This document shows, piece by piece, positions 17,647-24,957 of a DNA stretch of 64,000 nucleotides (positions are counted from its first letter, which is position 1; each line of letters starts with the position of its first letter). The stretch is from an uncultured Pelagibacteraceae bacterium (lineage in GTDB: Bacteria > Pseudomonadota > Alphaproteobacteria > Pelagibacterales > Pelagibacteraceae): NCBI GenBank assembly GCA_902571375.1, contig CACGBP010000001.1:46001-110000 (forward strand), written 5' to 3'. Below the pieces are notes generated by a model, which was not told where the DNA came from, did not search any database, and saw only the letters and a program-made list of their open reading frames with translations. The translations under genes and the position numbers were made by a program.

Positions 17647-17859
17647 ATGAGTACATTAAAAGGAACCGTTAAATGGTTTAATGGTAAGAAAGGCTTTGGA
17701 TTTATCGAAAGAGAAGACAAAGAAAAAGATGCTTTTGTGCATGCAAGTGCAGTAAAAGCTGCCGGAATGAGGTATCTTAACGAAGGAGATAAATTAGAAT
17801 TTACATTAGAAGATGGTCCTAAAGGGCCAGCGGCAGTAAATTTAAAAAAAGTAGATTAA
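17647..17859 (+). CDS. Cold-shock domain protein
   Basis: A 70-residue CspA-family nucleic-acid-binding protein. The RNP1-type KGFGFIERED and RNP2-type DAFVHASAV motifs are both present in an OB fold. Such proteins bind single-stranded RNA or DNA and act as RNA chaperones. A GGA-containing site (AAAGGATAAG) lies before the ATG, with a 5' leader of about 70 bases after tRNA-Phe. It has its own strong intrinsic terminator, which suggests a highly expressed single-gene transcript. Confidence 0.95.
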   Translation: MSTLKGTVKWFNGKKGFGFIEREDKEKDAFVHASAVKAAGMRYLNEGDKLEFTLEDGPKGPAAVNLKKVD

Positions 17860-17874
17860 TTTTAAAAAAATTTT

Positions 17875-17917
17875 AAAGGACGTTTATCTTGAAAATAGAT
17901 TTACGTCCTTTCTTTTT
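17875..17917 (+). terminator. Intrinsic terminator after csp
   Basis: AAAGGACGT at 17875-17883 pairs perfectly with ACGTCCTTT at 17903-17911. The stem continues after a TT/TT internal loop with ATCT/AGAT and closes on a small A-rich loop. A T-run follows. This is the clearest Rho-independent terminator in the window and lies 15 bases after the csp stop. Confidence 0.9.
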
Positions 17918-17956
17918 AGGGTTGAATAAATCAAATTTTTGTCTAAAAGACTGTTC

Positions 17957-18058
17957 ATGATTAAAAATGAAACCAACTTTATAAATTATTTTAGTACTCA
18001 AGAAGCAATTTTTAGAGGAAATAATAAAGGTGTGCATTTTCATTTCCATGCTGGCTAA
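17957..18058 (+). CDS. Possible His-rich leader peptide upstream of tRNA-His/hisS
   Basis: A 33-codon frame from an ATG at 17957 (a shorter start would be the in-frame GTG at 18032, which has AGAGGA 12 bases upstream). Its last codons read G-V-H-F-H-F-H-A-G, three His codons in five positions, and the stop codon sits in the loop of a hairpin at 18050-18065. It lies between the csp terminator and tRNA-His-hisS-hisZ-hisG. This layout suggests a transcription-attenuation leader sensing charged tRNA-His, but codon bias alone could produce it by chance. No protein family is recognised. Confidence 0.35.
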   Translation: MIKNETNFINYFSTQEAIFRGNNKGVHFHFHAG

Positions 18059-18080
18059 GGCTAGCTTTAAATCTTTTATA
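18050..18080 (+). terminator. Hairpin with T-rich tail after His-codon ORF (possible attenuator)
   Basis: GCTGGC at 18050-18055 pairs with GCTAGC at 18060-18065 (one G-T pair) around a TAAG loop, followed by a T-rich but interrupted tail (TTTAAATCTTTT). It could be a weak terminator or an attenuator. A TATAAT at 18082-18087 follows and might serve tRNA-His transcription, though no good -35 element is visible. Confidence 0.45.
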
Positions 18081-18126
18081 TTATAATTTTAAATCCACTA
18101 AAAATAAGATAATAACAATATAAGGA

Positions 18127-18200
18127 GCCTTGGTGGTGAAATAGTATCACGTCGGTTTGTGGATCCGAAATCGTAGGGGCAGAACCTACCCAAGGTACCA
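18127..18200 (+). tRNA. tRNA-His (GUG), no encoded G-1
   Basis: Acceptor GCCTTGG pairs with CCAAGGT (terminal G1-U72), D arm GTGA/TCAC, anticodon loop TTGTGGA (anticodon GTG), T arm with AGGGG-type stem, discriminator A73 and encoded CCA. The base before G1 is A, so G-1 is not encoded. Most bacterial tRNA-His have G-1 and C73; loss of both is known for many alphaproteobacteria, together with a changed HisRS. hisS begins 4 bases downstream. Confidence 0.93.
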
Positions 18201-18204
18201 AAAA

Positions 18205-19599
18205 ATGGATAAAGAAAATAAATTAATTCCTGGATTACCTTCAGGATTTGAAGATCGTTGGGATAAAAAACTTCTTCTCAAAAAAAAGCTTTTAAAAGCT
18301 ATTGAGAAAAATTTTATAAAATTTGGAGCAGTAGCTCTGGAAACCCCTTCGTTTGAAATTAGTGAAAATATAGGATCTTTTTTGGCAGAAGATGATACTA
18401 ATCCTATGTCTGATGTATTCTCATTTCAAGATGGAGAAAAAAGTATCACTCTTAGGTATGATCTTTCAAGCCCACTAGCTAGATTTGTTGCTCAAAATAA
18501 TCAAGAGCTTCCATCAATTTTTAAAAGATATGCTATTCAAAATGTTTTTAGAAATGAAAAGGCTGGTAATGGAAGGTATAGAGAATTTATGCAAGCAGAT
18601 TTTGATATAGTAGGAAATGTTAATTCTGCTCAAGCAAATGCAGAACTTTGTAATTTAATATCGAGCACTTTGTTAGATTGTGGTTTAAAAAAAGATCAAT
18701 TTACAATTAATGTAAGTAATAGAAAAATAGTTCAAGGATTAATTGATGATTTAGAAATATCAGAAGTTAAACAATTAAAAGTGATTAGGGCAATTGATAA
18801 ATTAGATAAACCAGGTTTTGGTTTAAAAGGTGTTGAAGATCTTCTTAAAAAAGAGAGAAAAGATAAAAGTGGTGCGATCACCAAGGGTGCAGATTTAAAT
18901 GATGAGCAAGCTTCTCAAATACTCAATTTTCTTAAAATTAAAGATTTAAAAGAATTAAAAGAAACTTTAAAGAATCCTTTATCTCAAGAAGGTATAAAAG
19001 AATTAGAGCAAGTATTTGAAGTATTGGGTTACAGTTCAAATTTAAATCAGGTCAAAACTAGTTTTACAATTGTTAGAGGATTGGCCTATTATTCAGATTT
19101 CATTGTTGAAACAAATCTAAATTTTAAAGTTACAAATAATAAAGGTAAAGAGGTTGATATAGGCAGTATTTGTTCTGGAGGAGCCTATGCAAAATTAATC
19201 TCGAGATTTAAAGGTGTAGATATTCCAGGTACTGGAATTAGTTTCGGAGTTGATCGTTTGTTATTTGCTTTGATGCAATTGGATCAAATTAAAGTGGATA
19301 GTCAAAAACCAGTTTTAGTTTGTGTAATGGATGAAAAATACCTTAAAAATTACTATGAAATTTTAGACCTATTAAGAAATAACAACATAAATGCTGAAAT
19401 TTTTTTAGATACAAAGAAAAATTTGGGTAAGCAACTAACTTTAGCAAATAAACGTGAGTTAGATGTAGCAATAATATGTGGTGAAAATGAATTTAAAGAA
19501 AATACGGTTACTGTAAAAAATCTTAAAGGTGTTAAGGGTGAAAACAACAAAACATTTCCAAAAGCAAATTTAATTGATGAAGTCAAAAAACTTATCTGA
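18205..19599 (+). CDS. hisS: Histidyl-tRNA synthetase
   Basis: Charges tRNA-His with histidine in the cytosol. I start at the ATG at 18205 (MDKENKLIPGLPSGFEDRW); the ORF track's earlier start lies inside tRNA-His and is not possible for a free tRNA. Class II features are SITLRYDLSSPLARF, motif 2 NVFRNEKAGNGRYREFMQADFD, the histidine-specific RGLAYYSDFIVE and the motif 3 region GTGISFGVDRLLFAL, followed by an anticodon-binding domain. Length 464 is normal. It overlaps hisZ and stands directly after its own tRNA substrate. Confidence 0.97.
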   Translation: MDKENKLIPGLPSGFEDRWDKKLLLKKKLLKAIEKNFIKFGAVALETPSFEISENIGSFLAEDDTNPMSDVFSFQDGEKSITLRYDLSSPLARFVAQNNQELPSIFKRYAIQNVFRNEKAGNGRYREFMQADFDIVGNVNSAQANAELCNLISSTLLDCGLKKDQFTINVSNRKIVQGLIDDLEISEVKQLKVIRAIDKLDKPGFGLKGVEDLLKKERKDKSGAITKGADLNDEQASQILNFLKIKDLKELKETLKNPLSQEGIKELEQVFEVLGYSSNLNQVKTSFTIVRGLAYYSDFIVETNLNFKVTNNKGKEVDIGSICSGGAYAKLISRFKGVDIPGTGISFGVDRLLFALMQLDQIKVDSQKPVLVCVMDEKYLKNYYEILDLLRNNNINAEIFLDTKKNLGKQLTLANKRELDVAIICGENEFKENTVTVKNLKGVKGENNKTFPKANLIDEVKKLI

Positions 19600-20629
19600 A
19601 AAAATCCTTAGGTCAGTAAAATCTAATGGTTTTAAATATATTGATTTACCCTCAGTAATTGAGGCAAATCATATCGTTCAAAGATCAGGAGAAAATTTTA
19701 GAAAGTTTATCTTCTCTTTCACTGATCAGAATGGAAGTGAGTTATGTCTTAGACCAGATTTAACAATTGTATCTTGTTTAAGATATCTAGAAAATGATTT
19801 AAAGGGTAAAGAAAAAATTTTCTATAGTGGTCAAGCTTATAGAAAGTCCCAAAATAAAAAAGATTCAATAATAAGAGATCAAGTTGGTTTTGAGATTATA
19901 GGATCACAAGATGAAAAAAATGATGACAAAGAAATAATAAACACTTCTCTAAAATCACTAAAAAACTTTAAATATTCATCAGGTACCCTTACTGTTGGTA
20001 ATGTAGAAATTTTTAATCTTTTAATTTCTAAATTAGATATACCAAAACGATGGAAATTAAGACTTTCAAGGCATTTTTGGAGAGAAATCTATTTTAATGA
20101 TTTGCTACAAAGACTAGAAACAAATTCTGATGTAGACCCAACAATTGTTGAAGTTGATAAAAAACGTTATCTAAAAATGTTAAAAGACGATCAATCATAT
20201 ATTATTGCAAGCAGAACAATAAAAGAAATTTTAGAACGATTTGATAAAAAGATTAACGATCCAAGAAGAGCAAGCAAGGGTAGAAATATTTCAAAAATTA
20301 TCAGAGAATTTTTAAGAATTAAGTGCCCAATAGATAAAGCTTCAAAAGAACTAAATAAGTTTTTTAAGAAATACAAAATTAATCTTATTGTTGATCAAAA
20401 ATATTTTCCAATTTCTAAAAATAAAGTTTCTAAACTTAATGTAATTTTCTCTACTGCTTTTGGAAGACAGCTAGAATATTATACGGGGATGGTTTTTAAG
20501 ATAGATATCAAATCAAAATCAAAAATTGTTAATTGCTGTAATGGGGGTCGTTATGACAAATTGATCTCTGATCTTGGTTCAAAAAAACAAACACCAGCTG
20601 TTGGGGCTGCTCTAAATCTTAATTATTAA
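19577..20629 (+). CDS. hisZ: ATP phosphoribosyltransferase regulatory subunit
   Basis: A HisRS-like paralogue without aminoacylation function that activates the short form of HisG. The sequence shows LCLRPDLTIVSCLRYL (motif 2-like), FYSGQAYRKS, and late AFGRQLEYYTGMVFKI with NCCNGGRYDKLISDLG. The presence of a short HisG (228 residues) immediately downstream confirms the pairing. I choose the ATG at 19577 (MKSKNLSEK); the track starts at a TTG one codon earlier. It overlaps the hisS end by 23 bases. Confidence 0.93.
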   Translation: MKSKNLSEKILRSVKSNGFKYIDLPSVIEANHIVQRSGENFRKFIFSFTDQNGSELCLRPDLTIVSCLRYLENDLKGKEKIFYSGQAYRKSQNKKDSIIRDQVGFEIIGSQDEKNDDKEIINTSLKSLKNFKYSSGTLTVGNVEIFNLLISKLDIPKRWKLRLSRHFWREIYFNDLLQRLETNSDVDPTIVEVDKKRYLKMLKDDQSYIIASRTIKEILERFDKKINDPRRASKGRNISKIIREFLRIKCPIDKASKELNKFFKKYKINLIVDQKYFPISKNKVSKLNVIFSTAFGRQLEYYTGMVFKIDIKSKSKIVNCCNGGRYDKLISDLGSKKQTPAVGAALNLNY

Positions 20630-20631
20630 TT

Positions 20632-21318
20632 ATGAAAAACATAATAAATATAGGAATACCAAGTAAAGGAAGATTAAGAAAAGATGTTTTAAAAATTTTT
20701 AGTAAAAAAAAATTAAAGCTTATTTCTGAGAGAGGAGAGAGAGATTTGATAGGATCTATTCAAAATAAATCGAATATTAAAATCTTATATTTGCATGCAA
20801 GAGAAATTATTGAAAGATTAGGGGATGGTTCCTTAGATATAGGTTTCTCAGGTTTAGATTTACTAAAAGAAAGTGAAATAACTATTCAAAATAAAATTAA
20901 TGTTATTAAAAAACTTAATTTTGGAAAAGCAAAATTAGTTGTAGCGATCCCAGATCCATGGATTGATGTTCAAACGATAGCTGATCTTGAAGAAATTGCT
21001 TTTGAATTTAGAGATAAAAAGAAAAAAAGATTAAGAGTTGCAACCAAATACCCTAATTTAACTAGAGAATTTTTGTTTTCAAAAGGTGTTACTCAATTTA
21101 GATTGGTTAATAGTTTGGGAGCGACTGAAGCATATCCTTTTACTGGTTCAGCAGAAATTATTACTGATATTACATCTACAGGTGAAACTCTTAAAGCAAA
21201 TAACTTGCGTATTTTGAAAGATGGAGAGATTTTAAAGTCACAAGCCTGTATTTTTGCTTCAAAGAAAAATAGTAAGAAAAAGGGATTAAAGAACCTGATT
21301 AAACTATTTTATAAGTAA
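20632..21318 (+). CDS. hisG: ATP phosphoribosyltransferase, short form
   Basis: Condenses ATP and PRPP, the first step of histidine synthesis and the point of feedback control. Signature features are the N-terminal GIPSKGRLRKDV, GFSGLDLLKES, and the PRPP loop region EIITDITSTGETLKANNLRIL. At 228 residues it lacks the C-terminal regulatory domain of the long form and so requires HisZ, encoded 2 bases upstream. Confidence 0.97.
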   Translation: MKNIINIGIPSKGRLRKDVLKIFSKKKLKLISERGERDLIGSIQNKSNIKILYLHAREIIERLGDGSLDIGFSGLDLLKESEITIQNKINVIKKLNFGKAKLVVAIPDPWIDVQTIADLEEIAFEFRDKKKKRLRVATKYPNLTREFLFSKGVTQFRLVNSLGATEAYPFTGSAEIITDITSTGETLKANNLRILKDGEILKSQACIFASKKNSKKKGLKNLIKLFYK

Positions 21319-21346
21319 TTAATCTTTATAATATAAACTACGAATC

Positions 21347-22438
21347 ATGGACACAATTTTATTAACAATTTTAATTTTAATGTTTGGAGTGATATTAATT
21401 ATTTTATATTTTAATATTAAATTAAAATCAAAAGTAGCAGATAAAGATCTTAATGAAATAGCAAATTTAAATGCTGAAATAGTGAGGTTAAAAGACAGCC
21501 TTAATTCTACAATCAATACATCCCTAAGTTCGATGTCTACTTCATTTAATTCTTTATCAACTGGGGTTACAAAAGATATGACTGAGGCCTTAACCAAAGT
21601 AGATGAGAAGGTTGGGAATTTTAACGAGCAAGTAAAATTATTAAATCAAAGTCAAGAGGGGATTACTAAAATTTTAGCTGGGGTTAAAAAGTATGGAACT
21701 TTGGCTGAATATTCTTTGGATGCTTTAATTAAAGATTTGTTACCAGCATCTCAATTTATGACGAATGTTAAGATGAAAGAAGACACTAGTGAAAATGTAG
21801 AGTTTGCAATAAAGCTTCAAGGGGATGTCTTGGTTCCAGTAGATTCTCATTTTCCAGTTGAAAAATTTAAAGCAATCACAGATGCTTATGATGCAGATGA
21901 TAAAAAAGCAGTTGCAGATGCTAGGACAAAATTAGCAAATGCATTTAAGGTCAAGGCTAAAAGTGTCATGGAAAAGTATATTGTTCCACCTAAAACAACA
22001 GATTTTGCAATAGTGTATGCACCAACTGAAAGTCTTTACAAAGAGTTAACAGAATATCAGGATCCAAGTACTAAAGAGTTATTAACTCAAGAATTAATGA
22101 AGAAATATAAGATAGTAATTTCTGGCCCTAATACTCTTTCAGCTTATTTACAATCCTTACATATGGGTTTTCAATCACTAAGAGTTCAAAAGGGAGCTAC
22201 AGAAATATATAACCATTTAAAAACTATAACTAATAGATTTGGAAAACATTTTGATAATATAATTACACTTAGAAAAAAATTAGAAGAGGCCATGAGTGTA
22301 GTAGATAAGTTTGGCACTGATGCAAGATCAATTAGTAGAACTCTAGAAAACATAAAAGATCCCGAGCAAGTTGAAAAAGCTGTGTTGACAGAGAACGTTG
22401 AGAAATTTGTTGAAAGAAATAAACAGCTTAAAAAATGA
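21347..22438 (+). CDS. rmuC: RmuC-family protein
   Basis: A 363-residue RmuC-type protein: N-terminal membrane segment (about residues 3-23), a coiled-coil region (25-100, rich in Ser/Thr/Asn heptads), then the conserved domain with GVKKYGTLAEYSLDALIKDLLP, VDSHFPVEKF and IVYAPTESLYKEL. RmuC proteins limit recombination at inverted repeats and carry a predicted PD-(D/E)XK-like nuclease fold. It is followed by two more predicted nucleases on the same strand. The 28-base gap after hisG makes it either the end of the his transcript or the start of a nuclease unit. Confidence 0.92.
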   Translation: MDTILLTILILMFGVILIILYFNIKLKSKVADKDLNEIANLNAEIVRLKDSLNSTINTSLSSMSTSFNSLSTGVTKDMTEALTKVDEKVGNFNEQVKLLNQSQEGITKILAGVKKYGTLAEYSLDALIKDLLPASQFMTNVKMKEDTSENVEFAIKLQGDVLVPVDSHFPVEKFKAITDAYDADDKKAVADARTKLANAFKVKAKSVMEKYIVPPKTTDFAIVYAPTESLYKELTEYQDPSTKELLTQELMKKYKIVISGPNTLSAYLQSLHMGFQSLRVQKGATEIYNHLKTITNRFGKHFDNIITLRKKLEEAMSVVDKFGTDARSISRTLENIKDPEQVEKAVLTENVEKFVERNKQLKK

Positions 22439-22475
22439 TTTCTTTTTTCAGATAATACCGACTATAAGAAATCAC

Positions 22476-23162
22476 ATGCGTTGGAATAAGAAATACAATT
22501 ACCCTACATCATTAAGAGCAACAGAAGATGGAATAAGAAGATATGTTTTAGGAGAAACAAAATTACCAAGTGTTACATCAATACTTGATGCAACCAAATC
22601 TGAGGAGGATAAAGCAGCTTTGGCTAACTGGAGAGAAAGAACTGGCCATAAAGAAGCTGAAGCAATCACAAAAGCAGCAAGTAGCAGAGGTTCTCAGATG
22701 CATAGTTATTTAGAGTCTTTTCTTTTGTGTAGAGAGAATTTAAGTTTCTTTGAAGACAATGAGCAATATAAAAAAATGGCAAAAGAAATTATTGATAAGG
22801 GGTTAATAAACAGATTAGAAGAAATATATGGTGTGGAATGTACAATGTATTATCCTGAAAAGTATGCAGGCACAGCAGATTGTGTGGGTGTATTTGAGGG
22901 AAAAGAAACAATAATTGATTTCAAACAATCCAATAAACCAAAAAAAGCTGAATACATAGACTCATGGTTTTTACAAACTGCAGCTTATTCTTTAGCACAT
23001 AATGTTGTTTACAAATCAAATATCACAGCTTGTGTTATTCTTGTTTGTACAGTAGATAATTTATTTCAAGAATTTAAAATTCAAGGCCCTGAATTAATTA
23101 CTTATCAAAACTTATTTTTAGGTAGATTGAAAAAATTTAATGATATGAATAAATCAGGTTAA
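22476..23162 (+). CDS. PD-(D/E)XK exonuclease, MGME1-like
   Basis: The ATG at 22476 (MRWNKKYNYPTSLRATEDG) gives 228 residues; the track's upstream start overlaps rmuC. The order of motifs is LPSVTSILD, an ANWRERTG helix, SSRGSQMHSYLE, then GTADCVGVFEGKETIIDFKQS (the D...(D/E)xK core: Asp, Asp, Lys) and a FLQTAAYSLAH Q-motif. From memory this order closely matches mitochondrial genome maintenance exonuclease 1 (MGME1), a single-strand DNA exonuclease, and related phage and bacterial Cas4/RecB-type nucleases. It probably trims DNA ends or flaps. It sits between rmuC and an ExoI-like gene. Confidence 0.8.
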   Translation: MRWNKKYNYPTSLRATEDGIRRYVLGETKLPSVTSILDATKSEEDKAALANWRERTGHKEAEAITKAASSRGSQMHSYLESFLLCRENLSFFEDNEQYKKMAKEIIDKGLINRLEEIYGVECTMYYPEKYAGTADCVGVFEGKETIIDFKQSNKPKKAEYIDSWFLQTAAYSLAHNVVYKSNITACVILVCTVDNLFQEFKIQGPELITYQNLFLGRLKKFNDMNKSG

Positions 23163-23168
23163 TAAAAA

Positions 23169-24605
23169 ATGGATAAAATCGTAATTTATGACACCGAAAC
23201 AACTAATAGTACTATTTGGGGTTCTATAATTGAAGTTGGAGCAGTTGTTGTTGATAAGAATTTAAAAGAAATTGGAAAATTAAATATTCGGGGGCGCATG
23301 CCAGAGGGAGAAGTTCCTTCTGCTAAAGCATTACTTGTAAACTCAACAAGCATAGATTTATTAACAAAGGGTAATTATTCACATTATGATTTTTTAGGTG
23401 CTGTTGAGAATTTTTTTACAAAATGTGCTCCTGCAATGTTTGTGGGTTGGTCAAATCTTAATTTTGATAGAAGAATGTTTCATTTCAATTTTTTCAAAGG
23501 AAATAGATACCCATATGCTACCCATTCATCGCCAAATAAAGAACATGATGGTTTACATATTGCAAGAGCAGCTCAAACTTTAAATTCTGAGACTTTAAAA
23601 ACAGAATTAACAGAGGCTGGAAATCCAAGTCTTGCTCTTGAAGCATTGGCTAGAATGCAAGGATTTGATACTTCACAACAACACACTGCTTATCATGATG
23701 CATATACTGCTTTAAAGGTTCTAAGAATAATCAAAGATAAACATAAAGAAAATTGGGAAGAATTTTTAAAAACATCAACAAAATCTAGTGTTGAAACACT
23801 TTTAAAAAATGATGGAATTTATTCTATTTTTGAAAATGTAAAGGGGAGAAATATGATGTACCTTGGCTGTTCATTACACCCTAAGCACTCCTTTCATCCG
23901 TCTTATGTTTCATGGGGATATTTGTGGGATTGTCGTAGAGATCCAGAGCCTTTATTAAATTTACCTGTCAACCAACTTAGGGATGTTTTAAAGAAAATGA
24001 GTCCAAAAGCTTTAAGAGTTTTAAAGACCAATAAAGCCCCAGTAGTTTTAGATAAACAGTACGCATTAAAACAAAAGCCATATTCAGATTTAGACTTAGA
24101 AACAATTAAAAAGAGAGCACATTTAGTGAGAAATAGTGAAAATTTTTGTAAAAATATTCAAACTATAAACAGAGAAGCAGCAGAGGAAAAAGAACAAACT
24201 AAAACCCAAGAAGATTTATTACCAGAAGAAACTTTATACGAAAAATTTATACCTAATAAAGATACAGCTTTATTTAAAACATGGCACAGTTCATCATGGG
24301 AGGATAAGTTGAGATTATTAGACAAGTTTCAGGACAAAAGATGTAGTTGGTTTGGTCAAAAAATTATTTATCAAGAAGCTCCACAAATCTTACCACCAGA
24401 TTTGTATAAAAATATTAAAAGTGAAATTGCTAGAAGAATTTTAAGTAAGAATAAAGAAAAATGGCAAACAGTTAATATGGCTTATACTGAAATTGATTAC
24501 TTAAGAGACCAAGCTTCAAATAGAGATGATGAAGTGGAATTAAAAAAACTAGATGAAATTAACCAATTTATTATGTCAATTGAAAAAAAATACGAAATAG
24601 CATAG
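23169..24605 (+). CDS. Exodeoxyribonuclease I-like 3'-5' exonuclease
   Basis: A 478-residue DEDDh-type exonuclease. Exo motif I is IYDTETT (Asp, Glu), motif II FVGWSNLNFDRRMF (Asp), motif III HTAYHDAYTAL (His-x4-Asp). The segment NKEHDGLHIARAA parallels the SNRWDLLD region of E. coli ExoI, and the long C-terminal part follows the ExoI layout (SH3-like and helical domains), so sbcB homology is likely. ExoI degrades single-stranded DNA in recombination and mismatch repair. It begins 6 bases after the MGME1-like gene, suggesting one DNA-end-processing unit. Confidence 0.85.
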   Translation: MDKIVIYDTETTNSTIWGSIIEVGAVVVDKNLKEIGKLNIRGRMPEGEVPSAKALLVNSTSIDLLTKGNYSHYDFLGAVENFFTKCAPAMFVGWSNLNFDRRMFHFNFFKGNRYPYATHSSPNKEHDGLHIARAAQTLNSETLKTELTEAGNPSLALEALARMQGFDTSQQHTAYHDAYTALKVLRIIKDKHKENWEEFLKTSTKSSVETLLKNDGIYSIFENVKGRNMMYLGCSLHPKHSFHPSYVSWGYLWDCRRDPEPLLNLPVNQLRDVLKKMSPKALRVLKTNKAPVVLDKQYALKQKPYSDLDLETIKKRAHLVRNSENFCKNIQTINREAAEEKEQTKTQEDLLPEETLYEKFIPNKDTALFKTWHSSSWEDKLRLLDKFQDKRCSWFGQKIIYQEAPQILPPDLYKNIKSEIARRILSKNKEKWQTVNMAYTEIDYLRDQASNRDDEVELKKLDEINQFIMSIEKKYEIA

Positions 24606-24639
24606 TTGACTTTAGTGATAATAATTATAGATAGATTGT

Positions 24640-24957
24640 ATGCTTGCAGATTTTAAAGACGAAGATTTTGATAGTAAAATCAAAAATGAAGATGTTTCAG
24701 TAATTCAATTTAGTGCAGCTTGGTGTGGCCCTTGCAAAGCTTTAAAGCCGATCATGGATAAATTAGCCGATGAGTATAAAGGTAAAGCAGGCTTCTATTA
24801 TGCAGATATTGAGGATGGTGGAATAAATACTGGAAGTGCCGCAGGGATAAGAGGAGTACCAACGGTAATAATTTATAAAAAGGGTATTGAAGTGGATAGA
24901 AAAGTTGGTGGTGTCCCAGAAAGCAACATGAAAGAATTTTTAGAAAAAAATATCTAA
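24640..24957 (+). CDS. Thioredoxin
   Basis: A 105-residue thioredoxin fold with the active-site motif WCGPC near residues 28-32 and the cis-proline GVPT near 73. There is no signal peptide, so it acts in the cytosol as a thiol reductant. In several alphaproteobacteria trxA stands beside folC and accD; here it is convergent to folC, with the 3' ends overlapping by 4 bases. The insertion DIEDGGINTGSAAGIRG before the cis-Pro is close to ordinary thioredoxin spacing. Confidence 0.92.
   Translation: MLADFKDEDFDSKIKNEDVSVIQFSAAWCGPCKALKPIMDKLADEYKGKAGFYYADIEDGGINTGSAAGIRGVPTVIIYKKGIEVDRKVGGVPESNMKEFLEKNI

Noticed and set aside
18157-18204. Upstream start of hisS in the ORF track
   Set aside because: These 16 codons lie inside the tRNA-His gene; the ATG at 18205 gives the normal N-terminus.
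21319-21597. Minus-strand 92-residue ORF opposite rmuC
   Set aside because: It overlaps the RmuC membrane and coiled-coil region and shows no family features.
21347-24957. Prophage or defence island at the nuclease cluster
   Set aside because: There is no integrase, restriction-modification gene, direct repeat or base-composition shift, and the flanks are core genes on both sides. The cluster is reported as a DNA-end-processing unit instead.
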